Part shown: one piece after another, positions 34,930 to 47,300 of the stretch
Layout of the letters: every line of letters starts with the position of its first letter
Position numbering within the stretch: position 1 is the stretch's first letter
Assembly: GCA_001695595.3 (NCBI GenBank)
Contig: MBPM02000010.1
Span: forward strand, 868,001-932,000
Reading direction: 5' to 3'
DNA: 64,000 nucleotides
Source: Plasmopara viticola
Taxonomy: Eukaryota; Oomycota; Peronosporomycetes; Peronosporales; Peronosporaceae
Program-made: the position numbers and the translations under genes
The notes under the pieces: generated by a model
Seen by the model: only the letters and a program-made list of their open reading frames with translations
The model's database searches: none
What the model was told of the DNA's origin: nothing

Positions 34930-35968
34930 ATGCCTGTCAAGGTTGGCGACATTGTCTTGGCCTATCATGGGCTCATGATCTATGACGCCAAGGTGCTTAA
35001 AGTCGATCATGGTCAAGGTGTGCAAGAGACGACTGGCGTGAGAGGACAGCCGTCGTCCAGCACGCAATATTATGTGCACTACCAAGGCTGGGCCAAGAAA
35101 TGGGATGAGTGGGTCCGTCATGACCGTGTGTTAGAAGACACACCGGCTAGTCGTGCCTTGCAAAAGAAAGCAAAGGATAGTGTGGCCAAGGCGAAGAAGG
35201 ATAAGCGGTCGGCCAAGAGGAAAACCATCAGCTCGGCTGGCGTAGATGCGCCCAGTGCTCGCAAGTCTCCGTTCAAGCGCATGAAGCGTGGCACGGACGG
35301 CGAGTACGAAGAGGATCCGGAGGCGACCGCCGATTCACGAGGTTCCACCAAGCAGATTAGTATCCAAATGCCCTTTTCACTCAAGAAGCAGCTGGTCGAG
35401 GACTGGAAAAATGTGACCCATGCGCCGCACAAGCTCGTGCCGTTGCCGCGGAAACCCAATGTGCAGCAGATCATCCAGACGTATCTGGCGTTTAAAAAGA
35501 CCAAAGTGCGCGAAGGAGAAGCGAATGATGACAAGGAGTACAAGAATGTCGAAGGGATCATGGTCGGCGTCCAGTCGTACTTTGATCGGGCTCTAAGCTC
35601 CATTCTCCTGTACCGCATGGAAAGACGTCAGTACCAAGAAGTGCGACAGCAAGAGAAGGAGGACGTGCCCATGTCTCAAATCTATGGCGCCGAACACCTC
35701 ATTCGACTCTTTGGTGCGTACACGACGTGCCTTTTGACGTACGTCTCGAGGTGTCTGATTCATCCTTGCTTGTGTTGTGTGTCTAGTGCGATTACCCGTG
35801 CTGCTAGCCAGCGCTCATATCTCGCCCCGCGGGCTCACCCAAATTCAAGCACGGTTGAATGATTTTCTGAAATATATTCAAAAGAACTCGGCCGCGTGGC
35901 TCGTCACGGACTACGAAGCTGCTTCGGGCAAGTACGTTGAACAGGCCACCGCGTCTTCTCCGTCTTAA
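34930..35968 (+). CDS. MRG15/Eaf3-like chromodomain protein
   Basis: Two exons (34,930-35,713 and 35,787-35,968) join across a 73-bp GT-AG intron to give 321 aa. The join restores HLIRLFVRLPVLL, a conserved MRG-domain segment. The N-terminal 80 residues form an MRG15-type chromo barrel (VGDIVLAYHGLMIYDAKVL, then YYVHYQGWAKKWDEWV). A Lys-rich basic linker follows, then an MRG domain from about residue 150 to 310. Family members sit in NuA4-type acetyltransferase and Sin3/Rpd3S deacetylase complexes and read methylated H3K36. The start is the first ATG and the only one before the chromo domain. The phosphatase gene begins 67 bp downstream on the same strand. Confidence 0.93.
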
Positions 35969-36035
35969 ACCAATACACGTCGCTCTCTCTTCCCGCATTT
36001 TGTAGCTAACTCTTTGTCCGTCCCTCTCTTTCTCC

Positions 36036-36701
36036 ATGGCGGTCTGGCTCGTTTCTTTCCTCCTCTACGCGGCTACTAGCTGGCAAGCCTGGCTCGTGGC
36101 CACAACCATGTTCTACACGGCGTTTCAGCTCCATGTTTTACCAACACCGCTCGCAAGAGTCGCAGCGCGCGTGTATTTCTACCCCACGTGGCCGTTGACG
36201 TACCTTTCCCGACGGAAAAACTATTGGACGTTGGTCGACTCGCACGTCTTTGTGGGCGCCGCGCCAATGGCGTTCATGCCACACGTCGACGCCCTCGTGT
36301 CGCGTGGCGTCCGTGCTGTCGTGAATATGTGCGACGAGTACGCTGGCCCCGAGCAGCAGTACAGACGTCACGACATCCAGCAGCTCCGTCTCCCCACCGT
36401 GGACCATTCCGAGCCTTCCGTCGCAGCGCTACACGAGGCCGTGGACTTTATTCGGGCGCAAAAGGAGCGAGGAGTACGGACGTACGTGCACTGCAAAGGA
36501 GGCACGGGACGCAGTGCCGCGGTTGGACTCTGTTGGTTGGTCGCTTATCGAAACATGGAGCCAAGAGAGGCACAGGACTACTTGAACGAAAAGCGCCATG
36601 TACGCACAGCGTTGTACCTACAGCCAAACGTCATGGCGTTTTGCCACCAGATCCACAGGAACAAGATCAAAGGGAGAGAGAGCAAGACGGCTGTCGAATG
36701 A
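36036..36701 (+). CDS. PTPMT1/PLIP-like dual-specificity phosphatase
   Basis: A single-exon protein of 221 aa. The N terminus has a hydrophobic segment (residues about 3-30) that could anchor or target it to mitochondria. The phosphatase core contains the P-loop HCKGGTGRSA with Cys153 and Arg159. The likely general acid is Asp123 in the PTVDHSEPS turn, and the sequence YLSRRKNYWTLVDSHVFVG is typical of the PTPMT1/PLIP group. PTPMT1 dephosphorylates phosphatidylglycerophosphate in cardiolipin synthesis. Whether this protein has that substrate is inferred from family resemblance. It lies between the MRG gene (same strand, 67 bp) and the convergent TPR/DnaJ gene. Confidence 0.88.
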   Translation: MAVWLVSFLLYAATSWQAWLVATTMFYTAFQLHVLPTPLARVAARVYFYPTWPLTYLSRRKNYWTLVDSHVFVGAAPMAFMPHVDALVSRGVRAVVNMCDEYAGPEQQYRRHDIQQLRLPTVDHSEPSVAALHEAVDFIRAQKERGVRTYVHCKGGTGRSAAVGLCWLVAYRNMEPREAQDYLNEKRHVRTALYLQPNVMAFCHQIHRNKIKGRESKTAVE

Positions 36702-37062
36702 CAAGCGGGGGTAAAGGTAAATAGCTTTTTACAACATCCTTTACGCCAAATCTTTCAAATGTCCTTGCGCAAGGGTCTCTCTACCACCAGTGCGTACGCC
36801 GTGCTTGTATCGTTACGTTACTCTTGGGCAACGAGCTAGCTCTCCATCATTCGTAGACTCCATTAAACTCCCTCTTTGTGTCAAGTAGGCAGTAGACACA
36901 AGCCATTGATTGCCACGTAGTGAGCGAGTGCAAACTAGTCTTTCCACCTCGACCGTGCTCGAGTCTCCTGGACCATCTTGCAATCGCCGCTTTTAAGCAT
37001 CTCGGATCAATGACTGCAAAAGAGGACTAGACCTTCAAAGCCCTCTTGCTGCCACACTTTAA
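36702..37062. other. Convergent intergenic region
   Basis: About 360 bp between the ends of two convergent genes. It probably holds both 3' UTRs. No further feature seen. Confidence 0.6.
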
Positions 37063-40000
37063 TCAGTCCTCGTAAAACGTGCCAAAGCGGTTGTACACCA
37101 ACTCTCGATCGTACTTGGAACGGGCGCTCCCGTCCGAGAGCACGTTGTACGCAGCAGTCATTTCCTTAAACAAGTCAGAGTGATTCGCTGTCTTTGCTTT
37201 GTCTGTAGGCACAACACACATCATGAGTCCTCCGTCCTCCATCTGCTCACCACGTCAAACAAAAAGCATCACCTGGATGATACACGAGCGCCAGCTTACG
37301 ATACGCCTTTCGAATTTGATCGTCCGTCGCTTTCTTTCCAATCCCAAGCACGTCGTAGTGCGTCCGGCGCTGGGTCTTTGGCGCCATAAACGATGAGCGA
37401 CCACCACCCGAGGCATCATCTCTGCTGTCGTGAGTGCTCGAGCCACGTCGAGCATTGTCGTAAAACTTGCCGTGATGCCACGACGATTCCTCCTGCCAAT
37501 GGTAACGTCTCTGGCGTTGATCGCGTTCCGCGCGCTTCTTTGCCGCCTCGCGTTGCCAGGCTTCTTCACGAGCTTTCGCAATCGCTGCTTTCGCTTCGTT
37601 GCGCTCACGATGAACGTCAGCCGTGGCGTCGACAGGAACGTCGCTGGACTGTTCGTGCAAGTACCGCTCAAAGTCCTTGACAGCTTCATGGTACATCTTG
37701 AGAGCGACGTGGCACCGAGCTCGACGAAGCAACGCACGCGGATACTGTGGCTTGCGTTGCAACGCTTCATTGCAGTCCAGAATCGCAGTGTGATACCGTG
37801 CCAAGCCCATCTGAGCAGCGGCACGGTTGCAATAGATAATCGCGCAATACGCTTGATGCTGTGGATCAATCAGCACTGCTTCCGAGTAAGCACGCACGGC
37901 TTCTTGGAATTCTTTGCGTACAAAGTGTTCATTGCCACTGTGTTTGAGCTGCTTCATATCTTGCCACTGCCGCTTCAATTGAATCACATGAGAGCTGCAG
38001 GGCGCCACGGCTTCCAAAGCGCTGAGAACGTGCACAGCCTCGGTCCCTTTGTCTTGATAATGCAACGCTGTCGCCCACAAAAGACTTAACTCAATGCCGA
38101 GAATAGTGATCTTGTCCATCATTTTAGCATCACGCGCCTTTGCCTTCCCATCACTGCCGTGAGGTCCACACGACAGCTTTTGTTGCGTTGCTTGATGTCT
38201 CTCAATCAATGAGGCACAGAAATGAACAAGCTCATCGAATTTCCTAAGCACAGCACCATCATTACGTGTGAATGCAGCCAACTCCTAGACTGAAAACGCA
38301 AAGCTTACAGAGAAAAGATACCTTAGATGTAGTAAACTTTGAGCCTTTTGGACCTGCAGCTTTCGACATTTTGGCGCGAGCGTCAGAGCACTATCAGTGT
38401 GCACGAGAGCCTGGTCATGCTCGCCGCTGTCAACGTACCACTTGATTTGACCTTGGAGGCCTACTAGCTTTTTAATTTTTGCCTCCATCTTGATCAGCGA
38501 AGCATGATCGGCTTTGTCCCCTGCTTTGACTTTGCCGCAAGGGTCTTCCATCAAGTCTTTGGCCGTTTGTAAATTCACTTGCGCGTGCTCTGGATCACCA
38601 AGGAGCACCTGTATCCGACCCAATCGAAGGTACGCACTTGCATACGCTGCATCGACTTCAATCGAACGCCGACATTCGTGCTGCGCTTCGGTGATCTGCA
38701 TCAGCATGAGCAAGGACGCTGCTCGATTCGCATGGAGTTTCGCCTTGTCCGTTCGTATTTCTGTCGAGTTTTCGACCGCTTCGTGGTAAAGGAGCGAGTC
38801 AAGCACCTCAATACTTTGTCGATAATATTCGGCCGCGTCTTGGAATCGTCTTGCGCAGTGCGCGACGTTGCCAAGCCGCTTTAGCTCTTCCCAATTCCGT
38901 TCGTCTTCCTCATCCATGTCAGCATCCCCTCTGGCAAATGTGTTGCTTAACGTACTGGGAGAAGCTGATTGCGTCCGATCAGCACGCGAACCAACGTTTC
39001 GAAGAGCAGCACGAAGAATTCGTCGGGATCCAGCAAACGCCGGACGAGTGGCGTCTTCCCGACGTTTAGCTGACTGAGAGGAGACTTTTAGTGTAAAAGC
39101 CGAGGGCGCATTTAAATCTTGACCACATGCGCTCTGTTGTGCTTGGAAGACGCCGTCAAAGCCATCTCTCGCAGTCGAAGGTTTGGCCACAAAGGCGTGA
39201 TTGTTCCAAATACCAGCTTTTGCTGCCTTCGAGCAAGATGGGTCCTCTGCTTCTGTCGTAAAAGGTGGCAATGTCGTCGTCGCAAATGAGTTCGCAGCAG
39301 TATTGCGTGCACTTTTGCGACCGCGTCGCTCGTGCGTGGCAAAAGGAGATGGCGTTGCATTCGACGAAAACCCAGGCGATGGCTCGGGTTGTTGGTTGAA
39401 GACAGTGGTGGCATTTTTTCTGACATTGTTTTTATTGCTAAACATACCAGTTTTCCATGAACAGACTCGTGCAGTCTGTTTTGTGTCCGAGCTACCGATT
39501 GCAAAGCCACTAGATGGTGAAGCCGACACACTAGACCTTTGCACACCCGTCACAGAAGAAGCTGGCGCTTCGGGGTTTAATGTTGTTGCTGATATCCCAA
39601 ATTGGAATGGACGATGAGACGTATCGTTTGCGTACAAATGCTGTTCACTAGCGTCGGTAGTGGCCGTTGCTGAAGCATTGGCCGATTTAAAAGTATCAGT
39701 TTGAGGGGAAAAAGCACTAGACGCTTGAAAACCTCGCGGTTTTGATTTCCAAAACGAGAAAAAACCGGTAGCTGGCTGCGTCAAGGGCACTGTTGAGGCC
39801 ATTTCACTTGCTGGAGTCGGCGAAGTAGCTCCTGCAAGGCCAAAGGAAGTGCTGGAGGGTATAGCCGTCGTCATCGGTTGTTCATGGCTAGATGCTGGTG
39901 CTTGATACAAGGATGAATCAAATACAGGAGTCAATGATACTCCATCTGAAGGTGAAGCCTTGGCGCTATTATTTGACGCTTGTGTACACGCTGCACTTGT

Positions 40001-41266
40001 CCCACTTCTCGTTCTGCGACGAAAAGAAGGTCGCTTGTGCACCTTTGGTCCAGCAACTCCAGTCGTAAAAAACGCAAACGCAGCTGCAGGTTTGTCAATG
40101 GTGCCACTTGCTGTATCCCTCGTCGATCGTGTCGACTCGTCTACCGATCCTGATGCTTTGATCCATCCAGTCGAACGCATCGTTTCCGTCTTCGTTGGTT
40201 TCAACGAGCCAAACGAGAATCGATTCTTATACGATTGTCCGAATAGAAATTCGCCATTCCGCGGCGATCGAGTCGTCGAGGGCGCGCTTGAGCGTTGGCA
40301 CCTCATTGCAGAATCCTCTTGCTCTCCCGCTGTCTGGACGCTTTCTGAAGCCATTGACGAGGAAACGTCTTTCCGACCATGTTCTGCAAACTTGTACGGC
40401 TTTCGCGGTTCCTCGACATGATCAATCGAACTGACACGGGCGCTCGGAGCCGGAACACTCGAGTGTTGTAAGGGCCTAGACTCCGTTGCGTTCGTCACCA
40501 AAGCCTCTGGTGGTACCAACGCCTTCCTTGGCTCTAAACGCATCGTATCCAACGAGATCTTGCCCATTGTTTGCCTGTCGACGGTCTTGGTGCCCTCGAT
40601 CGACCGAGTTGACGCGCTTTTCAGTGCAGCAGCTGCAGTATGATCCGTTACATTGATTTTCAAAGACGGTGACACGCCTGTAAAGCGAGAGTGGGTAGCA
40701 GCCGTTCGTCGACGCACGCGTGGCTTCTTCTCCGCGACTCCGGGAGCAAAAGCGGCCTCAGAACCCCACGTTCCCGCCTCCTTCTCGCGTAGCTCGTCCT
40801 GCTTTGCCTCACTTTCTCGCCCATTCCCGGTCTCCACTTGTTTTGCTACACTGCGTCGTTTGAATGGATTGTCCTCAAAGGCCGCACGAAGGTCGTTCCA
40901 CGCATAGAAGACGTGCGTCGCGTCTTTTTGAGTCAAGGCAATGACCTCGTCCCGCTCTGTCCTGCTGCAAAAGTCTGGCTTTTCAACGTCCTCCATCGTC
41001 TCCACGTCGTGCTCCTCGATCGTTCGGTCTGGATCTAAGTCGTCCGTATCCACAGAGCTCGTAACGGAGCTCGCGTCACCGAGCGACGACTCGGAAGGCG
41101 CATAGTCTTCGTCGTCCTCGTCGCTCTCGGGCGACGGCATGGGACACGAGAAGGAGTCGCTGGGACTCGGTGGAGACTTGGCAAACGATGGCCACGGGCT
41201 TTCATCGTCAGACACGACGTCAAGGTCTTCGTCCGAGCTCACGGGGTACTCTACAAGCCGTACCAT
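37063..41266 (-). CDS. Long TPR and DnaJ-domain co-chaperone (DNAJC7-like C terminus)
   Basis: Three exons: 41,266-38,322, 38,243-37,273 and 37,202-37,063, with introns of 78 and 70 bp, giving 1,351 aa. The first intron removal restores [14 protein letters not shown] inside a TPR. The second rebuilds the J-domain HPD motif (residues 1,304-1,306), whose Asp codon is split by the intron. About 780 N-terminal residues are low-complexity, Ser/Thr/Pro-rich and acidic at the start, with FLFG, FSFG and FQFG motifs. TPRs occupy roughly 785-1,230. The J domain (about 1,275-1,335) includes [24 protein letters not shown] proteins of the DNAJC7 type pass clients between Hsp70 and Hsp90. The long N-terminal extension is unusual. 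An in-frame GTG upstream of the ATG is not taken as the start. Confidence 0.9.
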
Positions 41267-41429
41267 GGCACTTCTTGACACGGAAAACGCAGAGCGATTA
41301 AAAAGGTCACTAAATAAGAGTCACCTGAGTTTAAGAACGAAGATGATCCAGCTTGTAGTTATGTAAAGTTGCCGTTAGCACAGCAAGTTCGTAATCAGAA
41401 GGAGCACGGAAATAAGGCAACATAGTATT

Positions 41430-42304
41430 CTAATGCTTGGCTCTCTTACTACTCGTATTAAAGACAGAGGTTCGTCGCTTTGGCTTTTCACTCGCTTCCA
41501 GTGCCTCCTCGTGCATGCTATCCCTGTCACCCGTTGTCTGTCTCCACGCCACATCCTCCACTGCCTCGACTTCAGCGTCACCACTTTGCCGCACACGCCC
41601 CACTTCAGTGCCATGCTCATTGTCCCAATCCTTGAGCTTGGCGCTCATCATAAAATCGTCTTGCACCACAGCCCACGAGCTCGTAGGAGCCGGGTTTTCC
41701 GAGACTTTACTCTGCGAAGCCTTGAGCAAACCAAGAAAGTTGTCTTTCGACATTTCCTTCACTTGCTTGTCGTGTTTATTCTCCTGCTTGCCGTTTAGAT
41801 GCTGGTGCTTTTCAATCGCATTAAACAGAGCAACGACTGCATCAAATTGCCCGTTAAAATCGCCCTTTTCATTGTCTTTCAAAACTCATCGCCTTGCCTA
41901 CCTCCTTTTGTCGCAATCATACGAAGTTTGCGATCCTGCACGACCGTCGTATGATCAGGCACGACCATGTCCTTCTGCTCGCGCTCGCGCTTCTCTGCGG
42001 TATTGAGTCGCACTGATTTCGCTTCCTTCTTGTCAGTCTGAATGTCACGCATCCGAGCCGTGGTGCGCTTAGCCAGGATTGGCTGTGCGTCCTCCGCCAC
42101 GTTCTGGCCTAGAATTTTGCTCATGGCATCTCCAAACCCTACTGCGTCGTGGGCGTCGCCCTCGTTCTCGGAGCTCGATGTCTCGACATTTTCAACTGGA
42201 TCGTTTGCTTCCTCGTCACTAACGTCGGTCGATTCAGCAAGTGGGTGCTTCTCGCCCTGAATAGGCTCCTGTGCGACTTTGGTCGACGTCAAGACCTCTG
42301 TCAT
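41430..42304 (-). CDS. RRP15: RRP15-like ribosome-biogenesis protein
   Basis: Exons 42,304-41,902 and 41,836-41,430 join over a 65-bp intron to give 269 aa. Splicing recreates RMIATKGVVALFNAIEKHQ, the hallmark segment of Rrp15 proteins, which act in 60S pre-ribosome maturation in the nucleolus. The N-terminal third is acidic and the middle holds a Lys/Arg/Glu coiled stretch (KKEAKSVRLNTAEKREREQK). The C terminus is basic (KPKRRTS ... KRAKH) and could be a nuclear signal. The frame is open a little further upstream but has no ATG, so the start is placed at 42,304. It lies 164 bp upstream of the TPR/DnaJ start on the same strand. Confidence 0.87.
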
Positions 42305-42346
42305 CACTTTAAGCGCAGTGACCACCCGATGGATGAGGTACTGCAC

Positions 42347-42924
42347 ACCTTTGTGTATGGCATTGCATAATACCCCTGCAATTATTTTTTTTATTTATTA
42401 ATCATTTATTCTACCTCTAATTTTTGATAGGCGACAGAGCAGGGTCATGAGCTGCGCTATTCGCCACTTTTTATGTTGCTAAATAGGCGGCGTCAGAATG
42501 AGAGTACAAATTTTGTCATATGCGAACCTTATTAAACTCACAACTTTTTTTAAGTGAGTGATCAAGGCGAAGAGAAGGACGCATATATTTTGTTGAAAGG
42601 GCTTCGGACTCGATATTATATTTATTGCATAGAAAGCACATGTTTTATGTGAAGACCGAAAGTAATCGATAACACCAGCTTAAGCTTTCTATTTTCAAGT
42701 TTGCAGAAGTCCATTCTGTTTCTGTAAATTTAAGACATTCGCACAGTCATTTGAACATTTTGGCTTTATAATTCGTCCTCGATTTTATTCTTTGGTGTCA
42801 CGAACATTGTCCACGAATATATTGCGCAAACGTCATGACGCTAGTGGACTGCAATAATTGCAGTGCATGGTATTGTCAGAGTTTGCGTACCTTAGATAAA
42901 CGGCTCCAGTCCTATTCTTACGGT
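42347..42924. other. Intergenic, no gene seen
   Basis: AT-rich spacer holding the RRP15-like promoter side and the 3' end of the PLAC8 gene. No domain-bearing frame. Confidence 0.5.
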
Positions 42925-43507
42925 CTACCCAAAAGTATAACCCGGCAGCGTTGCTCTCGGCAAGATCGCAAATGTATTGATCTCAAACGACTCAGCGTGA
43001 TCAGCCATCTGCGCAACGGAGCAGCAACAGCAGAAGGCGGACGTGAAGATGTCCTCCATCAACGACCCTGGGATGGAAAATAGATAGCGCATACGAAACC
43101 GAATGCGAATCGTAAAGAGCATTACGAGCGCAGCCATTATCACTGTGAGTGTGCTTATCACATCCATCTTCGTCACCACCGCCGCAAGCACAAGGCCGTC
43201 CACCGACAAGTACGAAAAGAGCACCGTGAAGAAGTTGGCAATACCCAGACGTGCGCAGATCTGCGCCATCGAAATACCCGGACACAATAGCGGCGTGATG
43301 GCTAGATTCGGCATTAAGATGATAAAATTTGTATGAAAATACCGCATCTTTGAATTGGGTGGACTTACCATTGGGAACGCAATTCGAGTAGCAACTCCCA
43401 AAGAGTCCGTTCTTCCACTTGCCTACCACAAGGCCATTGTGGTCGACACCTTCGATTGCAGGAGTCGGAGCCATTGCTACGTTTGGGTCAGTGGACTTGC
43501 CAAGCAT
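42925..43507 (-). CDS. PLAC8-family (Cys-rich) membrane protein
   Basis: Exons 43,507-43,369 and 43,301-42,925 join over a 67-bp intron to give 171 aa. The start is a clean ATG. PLAC8 features appear in order: WKNGLFGSCYSNCVPN (residues 31-46), CPGISMAQICARLGI (53-67), hydrophobic stretches around 68-80 and 84-110, and IRIRFRMRYLFSIPGSLMED. Finally FCCCCSVAQMADHAE ends the domain near residue 150. Family members include plant PCR and FWL proteins, with proposed roles in metal transport, size control or calcium signalling. The role here is unknown. It is divergent to the glutamate synthase gene, 891 bp away. Confidence 0.88.
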
Positions 43508-44398
43508 TATCGTTTACTGTGCTCGTGTCTTGTAGCAAAATGCGCGAATTGTATCTTGGGAGACGCCTTTTCACAGCGGGACAGTCGAGTAGTCGGCACA
43601 TGAATTGAAAGATGTGAAGCGACATATCCTTTTAGGTACGATTTGGACCAATGCTTACCAAGCGATTTAGGTGACCAAAGCGACTATTTGTCGCTCGAAG
43701 TCTCCGTTATAGCTTGACCGTGCACCTCAAGGCAGCCAAATGCCTCAAAGTCGTGATCACCCCCAAAGCTTGGCAGCATGCACACCTTGTTTCTTGCTGC
43801 TGTTATCGTGCCTCCATTGGCGAATTGATAGTTGAGGCGTCGGTAGTGTGAAGTGCAATGTGTGGTGCGAGCGCGATCAAGTTTGACGTATTGAGGAATA
43901 AATCAGGCGTGTCACAACGGGTGTATCAACATTGGAAGCTGTAAGTTCACTCCGTTGCTGCACTAGGCTGCACGATATCTATATCACCGGTAGACGGCTG
44001 GGTAAATTTAACGCACAATGGAGACTAGTTTCTTTTTAGTCGCAACTTTGCAAGTAGTATTATCGCGGCGTGCGGACGAAGCTATAATCATTTTATGCTG
44101 TAAAGCAAGAGAAAGTCTAAACGATTTGATGCTACGTTATCAACTAGATGATTAGATATTACTTCACCTGCGTGCACTCGGCAAAACATTCCCTTTCTTC
44201 TGCACTTGTACCAGAAGGTTAAACTTATCTCGTACAAGCAGATATCAGAAGCTTTTTTTATTCCGCACACATTTTGATTATTGTCATTCGAATCGTGTTC
44301 TTAAAGTCGGGTTTCATATGCATTCTCCACGACCATCACTTTGGGGCACACAATTCATTTTTGAATCGCAAAAGCTTCCACGCTTCAAATAAATTGGG
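43508..44398. promoter_or_regulatory. Divergent promoter region of PLAC8 and glutamate synthase genes
   Basis: No coding frame of note. At 44,354-44,365 the sequence TTCATTTTTGAA, 34 bp before the ATG of the glutamate synthase gene, resembles the oomycete initiator plus flanking element (TCATTY... with a T-rich follow-up). This is a partial match only. The remaining sequence has short low-complexity runs. Confidence 0.4.
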
Positions 44399-47300
44399 AT
44401 GTTCCGCATTCACCACCGCGCTGCGTCTCTATCGTCGTCTACTGGTCTCTTCCGTCGCGCCTCGGTGCTCACGCCTTGCCGTTCACATGGCGTTCGCGGC
44501 TTCCGTACTTTTCCCGGCGAAGGCGCTGACAAGCGCGCACTTTTCCAGCAAAAAGGGCTGTACCGCCAGCTCGAGGAAAAAGATAGTTGCGGTGTCGGCA
44601 TGATCGCTAGCTTGAAGAAGAAGCCGTCGCGGTCCACTGTTCTACAGGCCAATGAAATGCTTGTGCGCATGTCCCATCGCGGTGGCTGTGGGTGCGATCC
44701 CGCGTCGGGGGACGGCGCCGGAATGTTGGTTGCCCTGCCGCACGAGTTTGTTCAGCGTGTGGCCAAGGACGGCGAGTTTGGTCCTGCTGCGGCGTTGTTG
44801 AGTCTCGAGAAGGAAAAGTATGCAGTGGGCAACGTCTTTTTCAACAAGAGCGCTCCTCATGACATACCGTTGGCCAAGAAGACGTTTGACGATTTTGCCG
44901 AAGCTATGGGCTTGAAAGTCGTCGGCTGGAGAAGGATGCCCACGACGTCCGATACTTTGGGAGCTACGTCGCTGGCGTCTGAGCCTCACGTTGAACAGGT
45001 CTTGGTACTAAACGAGAACGCCAAGCTATCGGGAGACGATTTTGAAAAGGAGCTTTTGCGGCTGCGGAATGTCGTTACGTCTGTGAACGAGAAGAAGTTC
45101 TCGGACTTTTACGTCAATTCGCTGAGTAATCGTACAATCACGTACAAGGGACAATTGACCCCGGAACAACTCTTTGAGTACTACAATGACCTGTCAGCGA
45201 CGGATTTTACGTCGTACGTGGCACTTGTGCACTCCCGTTTCTCGACCAACACATTCCCATCGTGGGATCGTGCCCAGCCGAATCGGATCATGTGTCACAA
45301 TGGCGAAATTAACACTTTGCGAGGCAATAAGAACTGGATGTACGCGCGTGGGGGTACGTTGCACAGCTCGTACTTCAAAAACCGCACGTCGGATTTGCTG
45401 CCAGTGTGCTCGGACCTCAAGTCGGACTCTGGGAACTTTGACGCGGTGTTGGAGATCCTTACAAAGGCCAGCTCGTGCAACCGATCGTTGCCAGAGGGAA
45501 TGATGATGATGATCCCTGAAGCTTGGCAGAACGATCCGTTGGTTGCCCCGCAGAAGAAAGACATGTACAAGTACCAGTCGTTGCTTATGGAGCCGTGGGA
45601 TGGACCAGCTATGATGGCGTTTACAGACGGCAAGTATATTGGCGCTACATTGGATCGCAATGGCCTGCGACCGAGCCGATACTACGTCACTAAAGACGAC
45701 CATGTGCTTCTTTCGAGTGAGATTGGGGTATTGGAGAATTTGTCAGAAAAAGACATCAAGTATAAGCGCCGGCTAGAACCTGGAAAGATGTTTCTGGTGG
45801 ATTTTGAACGCGGATTGATTGTGTCTGATGACGAAGTCAAGAAAACTGTGAGTGAAAGTCGTCCGTTCAAAGAGTGGCTTGATGAAAACCTTGTATCGCT
45901 TTCAGAGCTGACTGCTACAAAGAAGGAGAATGTGATGCCGCAAAAACGTCAGCGTAATTACGCCGAGCTTAATCGGCGGTTAAATATGTTTGGCTTCACG
46001 ACGGAAACGATGGATTTACTGATGATGCCGATGGGAATCAACGGAAAGGAGCCTTTGGGTAGCATGGGTAATGACGCACCGCTGGCTGTGCTGTCAGAGC
46101 ACCCAAAGCTGCCTTTCGAGTACTTTAAGCAATTGTTTGCCCAAGTGACAAATCCACCGATTGATCCAATTCGTGAAGAATTGGTCATGAGTTTGATGTG
46201 CCCTGTGGGCCCCGCCGCCAATATTCTTGACGCCACTGCTGAGCATGCCAAGCGTCTCATGGTGGAGCACCCGGTGATGTCGACAGCTGAGATGAATGCT
46301 TTAAAGAGCACAAACAATGCCGACTGGACGCCAAAGCTACTGGACGCTACATTCGCTGCAGGCAGTGGGGCGCGCGGTCTCGTAGAGGCTCTTTACCGGC
46401 TTTGCGAGCAGGCTACCGACGCACTTGTAAATGAAAAGGCCCCGATCATTGTACTGTCGGACAAATTAGCCGGTGTGAACCGCTATCCCATACCGTCACT
46501 ACTTGCTGTTGGTGCTGTGCATCAACACTTGTTGCGCACACAGCAGCGTACAAGTGTGGCTTTGTTCACAGAGTGTGGTGACGCTAAGGAGGTGCATGAC
46601 TTTTGTACTTTGTTGGGTTTTGGTGCTGATGCTATCAATCCTCACATGGCCGAGATGGCCTTGAACAAGATGAACGACGAAGGTCTGTTGTTCGCACACT
46701 CAAGGAAGAACATGGCGAATGCCGAAGTCTTTGACAAATACCGCGCTGCGGTAGGAAAAGGCATTCTCAAGGTCATGTCCAAAATGGGCATTTCTACGCT
46801 TCAATCGTACAAGGGTGCGCAGGTCTTTGAAGCTGTGGGTTTGGGTGATGACATCATCAGCATGTGCTTTGAAGGTACCAACTCGCGTATTCAGGGTACA
46901 GACTTTGAAGCTCTGTACACGGATATTTCACGCTTTCATGAAGCTGGGTATCCGCTGCACTCGGACATGCTGCCTCTTATCCGCAACCCTGGTAGCTACC
47001 ACTTTCGCAACGACTCTGAAATCCATTACAACTCTCCTAAAAACATTGTGGCGCTGCAGCGTGCTGCGCGGGAAAACTCGCGCGAAGCTTATGCACAGTA
47101 CGTTGAGGAGACGAATGCTCTCTGCAAGCGTGTGAATTTGCGTGGTCTCTTAGATTTTAAATTTGTCGAGGAAGACAAGATGCCCAAAATTGACGAGATG
47201 GAGAGCGTCGCAGACATTGTGAAGCGCTTTAATACTGGCGCAATGAGTTTGGGCAGTATTTCGCAGGAAACGCACGAGGCACTGGCTATCGCGATGAACA

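Noticed and set aside
39201..40421. Plus-strand frames of 138-153 codons within the TPR/DnaJ gene
   Set aside because: Antisense to the low-complexity exon. The Ser-rich codon pattern creates long open frames on the other strand.
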